64,000 bases of DNA from Alphaproteobacteria bacterium (lineage in GTDB: Bacteria > Pseudomonadota > Alphaproteobacteria > Oceanibaculales > Oceanibaculaceae): NCBI GenBank assembly GCA_018823745.1, contig JAHJHR010000002.1:124001-188000 (forward strand), given 5' to 3'. A program made the position numbers and the translations under genes. The notes under the pieces were generated by a model. The model made no database searches and was not told where the DNA came from. It saw only the letters and a list, made by a program, of their open reading frames with translations. Below, piece by piece: positions 1 to 9,924 of this stretch (its first letter is position 1; each line of letters starts with the position of its first letter).

Positions 1-127
1 AGGGCAGGCTGTCGGACGGGTCGATGGCGTAGGCACCGCCGGAGATGATGCCGCTTTTCAGCCAGCCCTCCAGCAGGGCGCCGCCCATCTTGCCACAGCC
101 GACCAGCAGCAGCGGTCGTTCCATCAT
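1..127 (-). CDS. proC: pyrroline-5-carboxylate reductase, N-terminal fragment (3' end outside window)
   Basis: Reverse-complement translation MMERPLLLVGCGKMGGALLEGWLKSGIISGGAYAIDPSDSLP: Rossmann GCGKMGGALLEGW motif typical of ProC; absent from the ORF track because truncated. Confidence 0.85.
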   Translation of the reverse strand, partial: MMERPLLLVGCGKMGGALLEGWLKSGIISGGAYAIDPSDSLP

Positions 128-199
128 CGCCTCATCCCCCGGTTCGTTTATTGAACCGGCGTTATACGCGATGCTGCCGGGGGAGGAAAGACGAGGCCG

Positions 200-703
200 T
201 CAGGCCTCGCCCACCGTATCCAGCATGGCGGCATCCAGCGCCTCAACGGCGGTCTTGCCGCCCCAGAGGACAAACTGGAAGGCCGGGTAGAAACGCTCGC
301 ATTCGGTCACGGCAACATCGACCAGATCCTCGATCTGCTCAACCGTGGCCCCGCGCGCCCCGCGCAACGGCACGGTATGGCGGAACATCGGCATGCCATC
401 TTCCGAGGACAGATCGAAATGACCGAGCCAGAGGCGTTCATTGGCCAGCGCCAGAAGCGCATTCGCCTCGGTGCGTTTGGCCGGTTGGACCTTGGTGTCG
501 AACACGCAGGAGAAATGCAGCGCGCTCATATCCTCGCGCCACACGAAAAACAAATGGTAGTCGCACCAGCGCCCGGTGATCTCTACCGCAAGCTCATCGT
601 CCCGAGAGCGGTCGAAAGCCCATTCATTGGCTTCAACCAGTTCTTCCACCAGATCGAGTGGGTTAATGACGGCGGTTTCGCTGTGAGTTTCGATATCTAG
701 CAT
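200..703 (-). CDS. YbjN domain-containing protein
   Basis: ORF 200..766, likely start MLDIETHSETAV at 703; YbjN-like sequence; located directly upstream of proC on the same strand. Confidence 0.75.
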   Translation of the reverse strand: MLDIETHSETAVINPLDLVEELVEANEWAFDRSRDDELAVEITGRWCDYHLFFVWREDMSALHFSCVFDTKVQPAKRTEANALLALANERLWLGHFDLSSEDGMPMFRHTVPLRGARGATVEQIEDLVDVAVTECERFYPAFQFVLWGGKTAVEALDAAMLDTVGEA

Positions 704-941
704 CGAACCTGCACCTCCTTGGCAGGAAGGGTTAACGTGCAGGGCTGGCGTGGTCTGCAAAGCCAACCAAGATTTAGTATGCTCTGCACCTAGTCACCAC
801 CACGAAAAGTAGCCTGCCAAATGCGCCGGGGGGACGCAACACTAGATTTCGTGTTCATCGTTAAATAATTACGACGATCTGGTAGCAGCCAGTCCCCATG
901 GCGGGTTTCGGTCAAGGCCAGCCCGGCCCTGTCAGTCTTAC

Positions 942-1292
942 CTAGACGCCCTGTGCCGGCACAGAAGCAGCCTTGCGGCGCGGTGCTGCCGGCTTCTTGG
1001 GCGCTACCTTTTTAGCCGCCTTGGGGGCCGCCGGTGCGGTCCCGGTAAGCGCAGCCTCCAGCGCGGTCAGGCGGGCCGCCAGCGCCTCATTCTCCAGCCG
1101 GGCCTTCTCGGCCATGGCGCGAACGACGTCATGCTCCTCGCGGGTCACCAGATCCATGTCGCGGATGATGCGCTCGAATTGCTGCCGGAACATGCCCTCA
1201 ACCTCGCCGCGGATACCGGCGGCGGCGCCCAGCGCCCCGTTCGCCACGCGGGCCAGATCGTCAAACAGGCGGTTCTGTGACTGCATCGCCAA
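942..1292 (-). CDS. ubiK: UbiK/BMFP-family accessory factor
   Basis: 116 aa; FDDLARVANGALGAAAGIRGEVEGMFRQQFERIIRDMDLVTREEHDVVRAMAEKARLEN resembles the YqiC/BMFP family; Lys/Ala/Pro-rich tail. Confidence 0.75.
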   Translation of the reverse strand: MAMQSQNRLFDDLARVANGALGAAAGIRGEVEGMFRQQFERIIRDMDLVTREEHDVVRAMAEKARLENEALAARLTALEAALTGTAPAAPKAAKKVAPKKPAAPRRKAASVPAQGV

Positions 1293-1396
1293 TACTCCTC
1301 GGCATGTTAGGGGCGGCTCGCTTGCCCGTCCCCTCTAGGCCAACTATAACTCGCCGGACCAAAGATCAACTCCGAAGTCACCGAAAGGTTCGTTTC

Positions 1397-2380
1397 ATGA
1401 TCGTGGTGACGGGTGGTGCCGGCTTCATCGGCTCCAACCTCGTGGCGGCGCTGGAAGACAGCGGCCGGCGCGATATCGTGGTTTGCGACTGGCTTGGCAG
1501 TGACGATAAATGGCGCAATATCGCCAAACGCGACCTGGCCGACCTGATCGTGCCGGAAGCCCTTTCCGGCTTTCTCGACTCCCGGCGCGGCAGCATCGAG
1601 GCGATCTTCCATATGGGGGCCATCTCCGCCACCACGGAGACCGATGCCGATCTGATCGTGCGCACCAATATCGATCTGCCGCAGCGCCTGTGGCACTGGT
1701 GCGCGGAAAACAATGTGCCTCTCGTCTATGCCTCCTCCGCCGCCACCTATGGCGATGGCGCGGCCGGCTTCCTGGACGATGACTCCCCGGCTGGCCTGTC
1801 CCGGCTGCAGCCGCTGAACCCCTATGGCTGGAGCAAGCTGGCCTTTGACCGCCGCGTCGCCCGCTTCGTCGCCGATGGCGTGGCCCCGCCACAATGGGCC
1901 GGCCTGCGCTTCTTCAACGTCTATGGCCCGAATGAATATCACAAGGGCGGCCAGATGAGCGTCGTGCCGCAGATCCATGCCCGCGCAACGTTGGGCGAGC
2001 CGGCCCGGCTGTTCCGCTCGCACCACCCGGATTACGCGGATGGCGGCCAGCTGCGCGACTTCATCGATGTCGAGGATTGCGTGCAGGTGATGCTGTGGCT
2101 GCTGGACAATCCCTCGGTCTGCGGGCTGTTCAACTGCGGCACCGGGTCGGCGCGCAGCTTTAAGGATCTGGCCGTCACGGTTTATACGGCGATGGGGCTG
2201 GAGCCACAGATCGAGTATGTCGATACGCCGGTGGCGATCCGCGCCCGGTACCAGTATTTCACCCAGGCCGACAGCGAGAAGCTGCGCCGGGCCGGCTATG
2301 ACCGGCAATTCACCTCCCTGGAAGCCGGCGTGACGCGCTATGTCTCCGACTTTCTCGAATCCGACGATCCCTATCGCTAG
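1397..2380 (+). CDS. hldD: ADP-glyceromanno-heptose 6-epimerase
   Basis: MIVVTGGAGFIGSNLVAALEDSGRRDIVVCDWLGSDDKWRNIAKRDLADLI; extended SDR with YGWSK. Confidence 0.9.
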   Translation: MIVVTGGAGFIGSNLVAALEDSGRRDIVVCDWLGSDDKWRNIAKRDLADLIVPEALSGFLDSRRGSIEAIFHMGAISATTETDADLIVRTNIDLPQRLWHWCAENNVPLVYASSAATYGDGAAGFLDDDSPAGLSRLQPLNPYGWSKLAFDRRVARFVADGVAPPQWAGLRFFNVYGPNEYHKGGQMSVVPQIHARATLGEPARLFRSHHPDYADGGQLRDFIDVEDCVQVMLWLLDNPSVCGLFNCGTGSARSFKDLAVTVYTAMGLEPQIEYVDTPVAIRARYQYFTQADSEKLRRAGYDRQFTSLEAGVTRYVSDFLESDDPYR

Positions 2381-2393
2381 GAGACGGCATAAA

Positions 2394-3191
2394 GTGCTTC
2401 CCGTCATCGCCTTCCCGACCATCGACCCGGTTGCCCTGGAACTGGGCCCGCTGGTCATCCGCTGGTATGCGCTGGCCTATATCGCCGGGCTGATCGGCGG
2501 CTGGCGCTATGCGCTGCGGCTGGCCCGGCGGGAGCCGGTCTATTTCGAGGCCCAATTGCTGGATGATTTCGTCGTCTGGGCGACGCTGGGCGTGGTGATC
2601 GGCGGGCGGCTCGGCTATGTGCTGTTCTACCGGCCGGAGTATTATTTCGCCGACCCGGTCCAGATCCTGATGGTCTGGCAGGGCGGCATGGCCTTCCATG
2701 GCGGGCTGCTCGGCGTGCTGGTCGCCACCATCCTGTTCGCCCGCAAGAACACGGTGCCGCTGCTGCCGCTGGCCGATATCGTCTGCGCTGCCGCCCCGAT
2801 CGGCCTGTTCTTCGGGCGGATCGCCAATTTCATCAATGGCGAGCTGTTCGGCCGCACCAGCGACGTGCCCTGGGCGATGGTGTTCCCGCATGGCGGGCCA
2901 ATTGCGCGCCATCCCAGCCAGCTCTACCAGGCCGGGCTGGAGGGTCTGGCGCTGTTCATCGTGCTGGCCTTGCTGATCTTCGTCTGGCGCGCGCGCGACA
3001 AGCCGGGGCTGGTCGCCGGCGCCTTCTTCCTGGGCTATGGCATTGCCCGCTTCATCGGGGAGTTCTTCCGCCAGCCGGATTCCTTCCTGGGCTTCCTGAC
3101 CTTCGGGACGACCATGGGCCAGCTTTTGTCCCTGCCGATGATGCTTCTGGGGCTGTGGCTGATCCGCCACGCGCTGAAACGCCCGGCATGA
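2394..3191 (+). CDS. lgt: prolipoprotein diacylglyceryl transferase
   Basis: Likely GTG start at VLPVIAFPTIDPVALELGP; GGRLGYVLFY, GGMAFHGGLLG, FGRIANFINGELFGR motifs. Confidence 0.93.
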   Translation: MLPVIAFPTIDPVALELGPLVIRWYALAYIAGLIGGWRYALRLARREPVYFEAQLLDDFVVWATLGVVIGGRLGYVLFYRPEYYFADPVQILMVWQGGMAFHGGLLGVLVATILFARKNTVPLLPLADIVCAAAPIGLFFGRIANFINGELFGRTSDVPWAMVFPHGGPIARHPSQLYQAGLEGLALFIVLALLIFVWRARDKPGLVAGAFFLGYGIARFIGEFFRQPDSFLGFLTFGTTMGQLLSLPMMLLGLWLIRHALKRPA

Positions 3192-4306
3192 GCGCCGGCC
3201 CGGCCGCTCCCTCGCCCGGACAGAAGGGGCCGCTCGCCGAATTGCTGGCGCGGCGGATTGCCGCCAATGGGCCGATCACGCTGGCCGAATACATGGCCGA
3301 TGCGCTGGGCCATCCCGAGCATGGCTATTACCGCAGCCGCGACCCGCTGGGCGCTGCCGGCGATTTCACCACCGCGCCCGAGATCAGCCAGATGTTCGGC
3401 GAGATGATCGGGCTGTGGGCAGCCATCGCCTGGCAGCAGATGGGGTCCCCCGACCCGGTCCGGCTGGTCGAGCTGGGGCCGGGGCGCGGCACGCTGATGG
3501 CCGATTTCCTGCGCGCCGCCAAGGGTGCCGCCGGCTTCCTGCCGGCCATCGATTTGCATCTGGTGGAGACCAGTCGGCCGCTGCGTGAACGCCAGCGACG
3601 GGCGCTGCTGCCCAGCGGCATCGAGGCGCGCTGGCATGAGGATATCGGATCGGTGCCCGATGGACCAATGCTGCTGGTCGCCAATGAATTCTTCGACGCC
3701 CTGCCGATCCGCCAGTTGCAGCGCCTGCCCGATGGATGGCACGAAAGGCTGGTGGACAGAAGCGAGGGCCAGGCGGAATTCCGCGTCGTCGTCTCCCCCG
3801 GCCGCTCGACCGGGTCCGCATTGCTGCATCCCCGCGTGCGCGACACCGCGCCGATTGGCGCCATTGCGGAAATCTGCCCGGCTGGTCTGGGCATCATGGA
3901 TGCCATCGGCCGGCGGCTGGCCAGCCAAAGTGGGGCCGCGCTGATCATCGATTATGGTGCTGCCCAGAGCGCACCGGGCGACAGTTTCCAGGCGGTGAAG
4001 GCACATCGCTTCCACGATCCGCTGGCCGATCCGGGGGCCGCCGATCTGACCGCCCATGTCGATTTCGAGGCCCTGTCCACCGCCGCCCGACAGGCCGGCG
4101 CAGTACCGCATGGGCCGATTCCCCAGGGCGCCTTCCTGACGGGACTGGGCATCGAGGCGCGGGCCGAGATGCTGCGCAAGGCCGGTGCCAGCGACGTTGA
4201 TACCAGCCTGCGGCGCTTGCTTGATGCCGCAGAAATGGGCAATCTATTCAAGGTTTTGGCGCTGACTGCCCCGGCCGCTCCGACGCCTGCGGGTTTCGAG
4301 GCCTGA
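3188..4306 (+). CDS. class I SAM-dependent methyltransferase, MidA/NDUFAF7 (DUF185) family
   Basis: ITLAEYMADALGHPEHGYYRSRDPLGAAGDFTTAPEISQMFGEMIGLWAA, LVELGPGRGTLMADFLRA; ATGA overlap with lgt. Confidence 0.88.
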   Translation: MSAGPAAPSPGQKGPLAELLARRIAANGPITLAEYMADALGHPEHGYYRSRDPLGAAGDFTTAPEISQMFGEMIGLWAAIAWQQMGSPDPVRLVELGPGRGTLMADFLRAAKGAAGFLPAIDLHLVETSRPLRERQRRALLPSGIEARWHEDIGSVPDGPMLLVANEFFDALPIRQLQRLPDGWHERLVDRSEGQAEFRVVVSPGRSTGSALLHPRVRDTAPIGAIAEICPAGLGIMDAIGRRLASQSGAALIIDYGAAQSAPGDSFQAVKAHRFHDPLADPGAADLTAHVDFEALSTAARQAGAVPHGPIPQGAFLTGLGIEARAEMLRKAGASDVDTSLRRLLDAAEMGNLFKVLALTAPAAPTPAGFEA

Positions 4307-4349
4307 GTTTGGCGGCAGCGCACCCGGATTTGCGCGAAAGGCCGCCGCA

Positions 4350-5111
4350 GTGATCACCCTCGATGAGCTGGAAATTCCCGGCATCCGCCACGCCTTTTAT
4401 GGCCGTCGCGGCGGCGTGTCCGGCGGGCTCTACACCTCGCTGAATTGCGGGCTGGGATCGGGCGATGACCGCGAGAAGGTCACCGCCAACCGCAAGCGCA
4501 CCATGGCCGCCCTCGACCTGCCGGACGAGGCGCTGGTGACCTGCTACCAGCATCACAGCATCGATGTCGTCACCGTCAACGAGACCTGGGCGCCGGATGC
4601 CGCCCCGAAGGCCGATGCGCTGGTCACCGCCGCGCCGACCATCGCCATCGGTGTGCTGACCGCCGATTGCGCGCCGGTGCTGTTCGCCGATCCCGATGCC
4701 AAAGTGATCGGCGCCGCCCATGCCGGCTGGAAAGGCGCCAAGGGCGGCGTTGTCGAGGCCACGGTGCGCGCCATGATCGAGCTGGGTGCCCGGCCCAGCA
4801 ACATCATCGCCGCCATCGGCCCCTGCATCGGCGTCGAATCCTACGAGGTCGGCCCGGAATTCCCGATGCCCTTCCTGGAGGAGGACCGCTCCAACGCGCT
4901 GTTCTTCTCGGCCGGCAAGCAGGACGGCAAATACATGTTCGACCTCGGCGGCTATGTCGCGCGCCGGCTGAACCAGCTGAAACTGGGCGAGGTGCTGCGG
5001 CTGGATCGTGACACCTGCGGCGATTCAGCGAATTTCTTCAGCTATCGCCGGGCCTGCCTGAAAGGCGAGAAGGATTATGGCCGCGCCCTCGCCGTGATTG
5101 CCCTGGCCTAG
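4350..5111 (+). CDS. pgeF: peptidoglycan editing factor PgeF / polyphenol oxidase (YfiH) family
   Basis: ADCAPVLFADPDAKVIGAAHAGWKGAKGGVVEATV and AIGPCIGVESYEVGPEF motifs. Confidence 0.9.
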   Translation: MITLDELEIPGIRHAFYGRRGGVSGGLYTSLNCGLGSGDDREKVTANRKRTMAALDLPDEALVTCYQHHSIDVVTVNETWAPDAAPKADALVTAAPTIAIGVLTADCAPVLFADPDAKVIGAAHAGWKGAKGGVVEATVRAMIELGARPSNIIAAIGPCIGVESYEVGPEFPMPFLEEDRSNALFFSAGKQDGKYMFDLGGYVARRLNQLKLGEVLRLDRDTCGDSANFFSYRRACLKGEKDYGRALAVIALA

Positions 5112-5245
5112 AGTGCTGGACTCGCCCCGGCCTAACCGCCATATGCATGCCTATTCACTGCCGTTTTCCTTTCCCGCTGAAGAGCAGGCCATGCCGCACC
5201 TCATCATCTTCACGATGCTCTGCCTGCTCGGCCTGATGGTGAGCT

Positions 5246-6115
5246 GTGTTCTTTAAAACCGTTTCGCGTGCGCTTGCGGCCTGTCTGCTGATGCTGGCCG
5301 TGGCGGCCTGCCAGCCCTTGCCGCAGCCCTTCCAGCCGGAAAACAAGGACCTCGTCGCCAATCCGCTGCTCGCCTTGCCGGGCAGCGTCGGTGTCCAGGT
5401 CCGGCTGATCCAGGGAGCGCCCGAGCCGACCGCCAGCGCCCTGGCAGCGGCCATCGCGACGGCGTTGCAGGATGAAGGCCTGCCGGCCAGCACGACGGGT
5501 AATGCCGGCAGCTATGTGCTGCTGGGCGCCGCCCGGCTGGTGCAGCAGGAGGCCGGCCGCGACCAGGTCGAGATCGGCTGGTCGCTTCTCGACCCCACCG
5601 GCATTGAGGTGAAGCGTCACGAAAACCGCTGGTGGGTGAACCAGCCGCACTGGCAGCTCGGCACGCCGGAGACTCTGAAGACGATGGCAGTGGAAGCCGC
5701 TCCTGCGCTGGCCCACGCCATCCAGGGCGATCCAGTGCAGCAGGTCGCCCCGAAAGTCGGCGGCGTGACCGTCTGGGCCGTCGATGGTGCGCCGGGCGAC
5801 GGCAATACTGCCCTGCGCCGTTCCATCATGCGCATCCTGCGCCAGCGCGGCGTCACTTTGGTGCCGGAAGTCGGTGACGATACGCTGGTGGTGCTGGGCA
5901 GCGTGGCGATGGACGATCTGCGCGACCGCAAGCAGCAGGTCACGGTGCGCTGGACGGTCATCCACCCCGATGGCAGCGAGGTTGGCGTGGTCGAGCAGTC
6001 CAATGCTGTCCCCGCCGGCTCGCTGGACAATGCCTGGGGGCCGGTTGCGCTTTATGTCGCCGAGGCTGCGGCCGATGGCATCACTGCCCTGATCGAGACG
6101 GTGAACCGGCGCTGA
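5246..6115 (+). CDS. conserved lipoprotein of unknown function
   Basis: GTG start; signal peptide with lipobox LAVAACQP; 289 aa with two similar halves. Confidence 0.75.
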   Translation: MFFKTVSRALAACLLMLAVAACQPLPQPFQPENKDLVANPLLALPGSVGVQVRLIQGAPEPTASALAAAIATALQDEGLPASTTGNAGSYVLLGAARLVQQEAGRDQVEIGWSLLDPTGIEVKRHENRWWVNQPHWQLGTPETLKTMAVEAAPALAHAIQGDPVQQVAPKVGGVTVWAVDGAPGDGNTALRRSIMRILRQRGVTLVPEVGDDTLVVLGSVAMDDLRDRKQQVTVRWTVIHPDGSEVGVVEQSNAVPAGSLDNAWGPVALYVAEAAADGITALIETVNRR

Positions 6116-6280
6116 GCAGCCGGCATTATGACGACAAGATGGCAAACGCATTTACAGCGCGATGACACGTTGATAAAGTCCGCCCGCTTCTCGCGATGGC
6201 TGTTCGCGGCCGCGCAAAACGGTGTTCAATCACACCGGTAATCTCGCAGAATCCTTCGGATAGCAGACAGGTCCAAGTCG

Positions 6281-7213
6281 ATGAAAGTGCTGACGGGAAA
6301 CAGCAACAGGCCGTTGGCCGAGGCCATCTGCGCCTATCTCAATATCCCGTTGACGAATGCCAGCGTGAAGCGCTTCTCCGATATGGAGGTCTTCGTCGAA
6401 ATCCACGAGAATGTCCGCGGCGAGGATGTCTTCGTGGTCCAGTCGACCTCCTATCCGACCAATGACAATCTGATGGAATTGCTGGTCACGCTGGACGCGC
6501 TGCGCCGCGGATCGGCCCGCCGCGTGACCGCGGTGATCCCCTATTACGGCTATGCTCGCCAGGACCGGAAATCCGGCCCGCGCACGCCGATCTCTGCCAA
6601 GCTGGTGGCGAATCTGATCACCGTCGCCGGTGCCGACCGCGTGCTGACGCTGGATTTGCATGCCGGCCAGATCCAGGGCTTCTTCGATATTCCGACCGAT
6701 AATCTGTTCGCCGCCCCGGTATTCATCAAGGACATCGAGGAGCGTTTCACCGGCGAGGAGCTGGTCATCGTCTCCCCCGATGTCGGCGGCGTGGTCCGCG
6801 CCCGCGCGCTGGCCAAGCGGCTGGATGCCGATCTGGCGATCATCGACAAGCGGCGTGAGCGCGCCGGCGTGTCGGAAGTGATGAATGTGATCGGCGAGGT
6901 GAATGGCCGGCACTGCATCCTGGTCGACGATATCGTCGATTCCGGCGGCACGCTGTGCAATGCCGCTGCCGCGCTGATGGAAAAGGGCGCCACCTCGGTC
7001 GAGGCTTATGTTACCCATGGCGTGCTGTCCGGCGGCGCCGTGGCGCGCGTCACCTCCTCGGCGCTGGCCAGCCTGGTCACCACCGACAGCATCATGCCGA
7101 CCGAGGCGATGCGGGTGGCCCGCAATATCCGGCAGATCTCCATCGCCCCGCTGATCGCCGAGGCGATGCAGCGCATCAGTGACGAACGCTCGGTCTCCAG
7201 CCTGTTCGACTGA
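6281..7213 (+). CDS. prs: ribose-phosphate pyrophosphokinase
   Basis: [20 protein letters not shown]..., [38 protein letters not shown]. Confidence 0.95.
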   Translation: MKVLTGNSNRPLAEAICAYLNIPLTNASVKRFSDMEVFVEIHENVRGEDVFVVQSTSYPTNDNLMELLVTLDALRRGSARRVTAVIPYYGYARQDRKSGPRTPISAKLVANLITVAGADRVLTLDLHAGQIQGFFDIPTDNLFAAPVFIKDIEERFTGEELVIVSPDVGGVVRARALAKRLDADLAIIDKRRERAGVSEVMNVIGEVNGRHCILVDDIVDSGGTLCNAAAALMEKGATSVEAYVTHGVLSGGAVARVTSSALASLVTTDSIMPTEAMRVARNIRQISIAPLIAEAMQRISDERSVSSLFD

Positions 7214-7354
7214 GGGCTGCCGACCGTCATCGCGCCTCAAACGGTCAAGGCTGATTGGTTCTAGCCATATTCAGCCAATTCGGTATATAACCCGGCCTCC
7301 CAACCGTCTTTCGGCGGCGTGGGGCCGTGCCGGCACCCTTGGAGGCCGGCCTGA

Positions 7355-7380
7355 GGGGCTGCGATGGTCGCCGCCCCTTT
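7355..7380 (+). terminator. terminator/attenuator-like hairpin in the rplY leader
   Basis: GGGGC-T-GCGA-TGG-TCGC-C-GCCCC-TTT about 22 nt before the rplY start. Confidence 0.5.
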
Positions 7381-7402
7381 GCCATTCGTAAGGAGTTTCA
7401 AT

Positions 7403-8026
7403 ATGGCAGACGTGTTGAAGATCAACGCGACGCTGCGCGAACGGGCCGGTAAGGGGGCCGCCCGCGCTGCCCGTCGTGACGGCAATGTGCCGGCTGTGAT
7501 CTATGGTGATAATCAGCCCGCGCTGATGATCAACTTCAATTCCAAGGAACTGGAGCGCGAGCTGCGCCGTCCGGGTTTCTTCTCCCACCTGTATGAAGTC
7601 ACCGTCGACGGCAAGGCGCATCGCGTCCTGGCGCGCGAGCTGCAGCAGCATCCGGTGACCGACCGCGCCATCCATGTCGATTTCCTGCGCGTCTCTAAGA
7701 ATGTGAAGGTCGAGGTCGAGGTGCCGGTCCACTTCATCAACGAAGAGAAGTCGCCGGGCCTGAAGCGCGGCGGCGTGCTGAACATCGTCCGCCATGAAGT
7801 CGAGCTGTATTGCTCGCCGGAATCGATCCCGGAAGAGCTGGTGGTCGATCTGACCGGCTATGAAGTGGGTGATTCGATCCACATCAGCGCCGTGACGCTG
7901 CCGGACGGCGTTGCGCCGACCATCACCGACCGCGACTTCACCATCGCCACCATCGCCGCCCCGTCCGCGCTGAAGAGCGAAGACAATGCGGCCGGCGGTG
8001 ACGACGAGGAGAAGGAGGAGGAGTAA
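7403..8026 (+). CDS. rplY: 50S ribosomal protein L25/general stress protein Ctc
   Basis: MADVLKINATLRERAGKGAARAARRDGNVPAVIYGDNQPA; acidic C-terminal tail. Confidence 0.93.
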   Translation: MADVLKINATLRERAGKGAARAARRDGNVPAVIYGDNQPALMINFNSKELERELRRPGFFSHLYEVTVDGKAHRVLARELQQHPVTDRAIHVDFLRVSKNVKVEVEVPVHFINEEKSPGLKRGGVLNIVRHEVELYCSPESIPEELVVDLTGYEVGDSIHISAVTLPDGVAPTITDRDFTIATIAAPSALKSEDNAAGGDDEEKEEE

Positions 8027-8064
8027 TCCCCCTCTTTCGCGTTTCGTAACGGGGTGGGATTGCC

Positions 8065-8712
8065 ATGCTGCTTCTTGCCGGCCTCGGCAATCCCGGTCCG
8101 GGCCATGCGAACCAGCGTCACAATATCGGATTCATGGCGGTGGACGAGATTGTCCGCCGCCATGGCTTCGGCCCGTGGCGCGCCCGCTTCCAGGGGCTGA
8201 TGGCCGAAGGCAGCATCGCCGGCGAGAAGGTGCTGGCGCTGAAACCACTGACCTACATGAACAATTCCGGCCAGTCGGTCGGCGAGGCGCGGAACTTCTT
8301 CAAGATCGCGCCGCAATCCGTCTTCGTCATCCATGACGAGCTCGACCTCGTGCCCGGCAAGATCAAGGTCAAGCTGGGCGGCGGGCATGGCGGGCATAAT
8401 GGCCTGCGCTCCATCGACGCCGCCATCGGCAAGGAATACTGGCGCATCCGCCTGGGCATCGGCCATCCCGGTGACAAGGACAAGGTCCTCGCCTGGGTGC
8501 TGAATGATTTCGCCAAGGTTGAACAGCAGACCTGGCTGGTGCCGCTGCTGGATGCCGTGGCCCGAAATTTCGATATTCTGCTGAAAGGCGATGACGGCCA
8601 CTTTATGAGCAAAGTCTCTGCCGCCGTCTTTCCGCCTCCCCCGAAAAAGCCAAAACCGGAGAAGCCTGTGGCAGAGTCCGAATCGGCTTCCCCCTCCGAC
8701 AGTCAGGAATAG
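8065..8712 (+). CDS. pth: peptidyl-tRNA hydrolase
   Basis: [71 protein letters not shown]. Confidence 0.95.
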   Translation: MLLLAGLGNPGPGHANQRHNIGFMAVDEIVRRHGFGPWRARFQGLMAEGSIAGEKVLALKPLTYMNNSGQSVGEARNFFKIAPQSVFVIHDELDLVPGKIKVKLGGGHGGHNGLRSIDAAIGKEYWRIRLGIGHPGDKDKVLAWVLNDFAKVEQQTWLVPLLDAVARNFDILLKGDDGHFMSKVSAAVFPPPPKKPKPEKPVAESESASPSDSQE

Positions 8713-8717
8713 CGCAG

Positions 8718-9818
8718 ATGGGTTTCAATTGCGGCATCGTCGGCCTCCCCAATGTGGGCAAGTCGACCCTGTTCAACGCCTTGACCGCGACCGCCGCCGC
8801 CGAGGCCGCGAATTACCCGTTCTGCACCATCGAGCCGAATACCGGCCGGGTGGCCGTGCCGGACCCCCGGCTGGATGCCATCGCCAAGCTGGCCGGCTCA
8901 GCCAAGATCCTGCCGACGCAGCTTGAATTCGTCGACATTGCCGGGCTGGTGCGCGGCGCCAGCAAGGGCGAAGGGCTGGGCAACCAGTTCCTCGGCAATA
9001 TCCGTGAAGTCGATGCCATCGTCCATGTGCTGCGCTGCTTCGAATCCGGCGACATCACCCATGTCGAGGGCTCGGTCGACCCGATCCGCGATGCCGACAC
9101 GGTCGAGACCGAGCTGATGCTCTCCGACCTCGACAGCCTGGAGCGCCGCGCCCTGCCCCTGTCCAAGAAGGCGAAGAGCGGCGAGAAGGACGCCAAGGCG
9201 CAGATGGAGCTGATCGAGCCGCTGCTGGCCGCCCTGCGCGAGGGCCTGCCGGCCCGCACCGTGAAATTCGCCGAGACCGAGCAAAATGCGGTGAAGCAGT
9301 TGCAGCTCATCACCTCCAAGCCGGTGCTCTATCTGTGCAATGTCTCGGAAGACGATGCCGCCACGGGCAATGCGCTGTCCGAGAAGGTCGCCGCCAAGGC
9401 CAAGGCCGAAGGGGCGAGCAGCGTCGTCATCTCGGCCGCCATCGAAGCCGAGATCGCGCAGATCAAGGACCTCGCCGACCGCGAGGAATTTCTGTCCTCG
9501 CTGGGTCTGGAGGAGGCCGGGCTGGCCCGCGTCATCCGCGCTGGCTATTCGCTGCTCGACCTATTGACCTTCTTCACCGCCGGCCCGAAGGAAACCCGCG
9601 CCTGGACCGTCCGCAAGGGCGCCAAGGCCCCAGAGGCCGCCGGCGTGATCCACAGCGACTTCGAGCGCGGCTTCATCCGCGCCGAGACCATCGCCTATGA
9701 GGATTTCATCGCCTGCAAGGGTGAGCAGGGCGCCAAGGATGCCGGCAAGCTGCGCATCGAAGGCTCGGAATATTTCGTGAAGGATGGCGACATCTTCCAC
9801 TTCCGCTTCAACGTCTAG
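8718..9818 (+). CDS. ychF: redox-regulated ATPase YchF (Obg-like GTPase family)
   Basis: MGFNCGIVGLPNVGKSTLFNALTATAAAEAANYPFCTIEPN; TGS-type C terminus. Confidence 0.95.
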   Translation: MGFNCGIVGLPNVGKSTLFNALTATAAAEAANYPFCTIEPNTGRVAVPDPRLDAIAKLAGSAKILPTQLEFVDIAGLVRGASKGEGLGNQFLGNIREVDAIVHVLRCFESGDITHVEGSVDPIRDADTVETELMLSDLDSLERRALPLSKKAKSGEKDAKAQMELIEPLLAALREGLPARTVKFAETEQNAVKQLQLITSKPVLYLCNVSEDDAATGNALSEKVAAKAKAEGASSVVISAAIEAEIAQIKDLADREEFLSSLGLEEAGLARVIRAGYSLLDLLTFFTAGPKETRAWTVRKGAKAPEAAGVIHSDFERGFIRAETIAYEDFIACKGEQGAKDAGKLRIEGSEYFVKDGDIFHFRFNV

Positions 9819-9924
9819 CCTGTCGGGTCAGCCCTCCCTTTCTTAACGAAAAACTTTGCCTTACCCTGCGGCGGACTATGTTTTCCGAAAGCAGGAGCTG
9901 TTTTCCGTGACGAAGGACGCCCCC

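Noticed and set aside
767-941. Possible small RNA in the ubiK-YbjN gap (ATCGT...ACGAT and AACAC...GTGTT hairpins)
   Set aside because: Stems are short and there is no terminator or promoter support beyond AT-richness.
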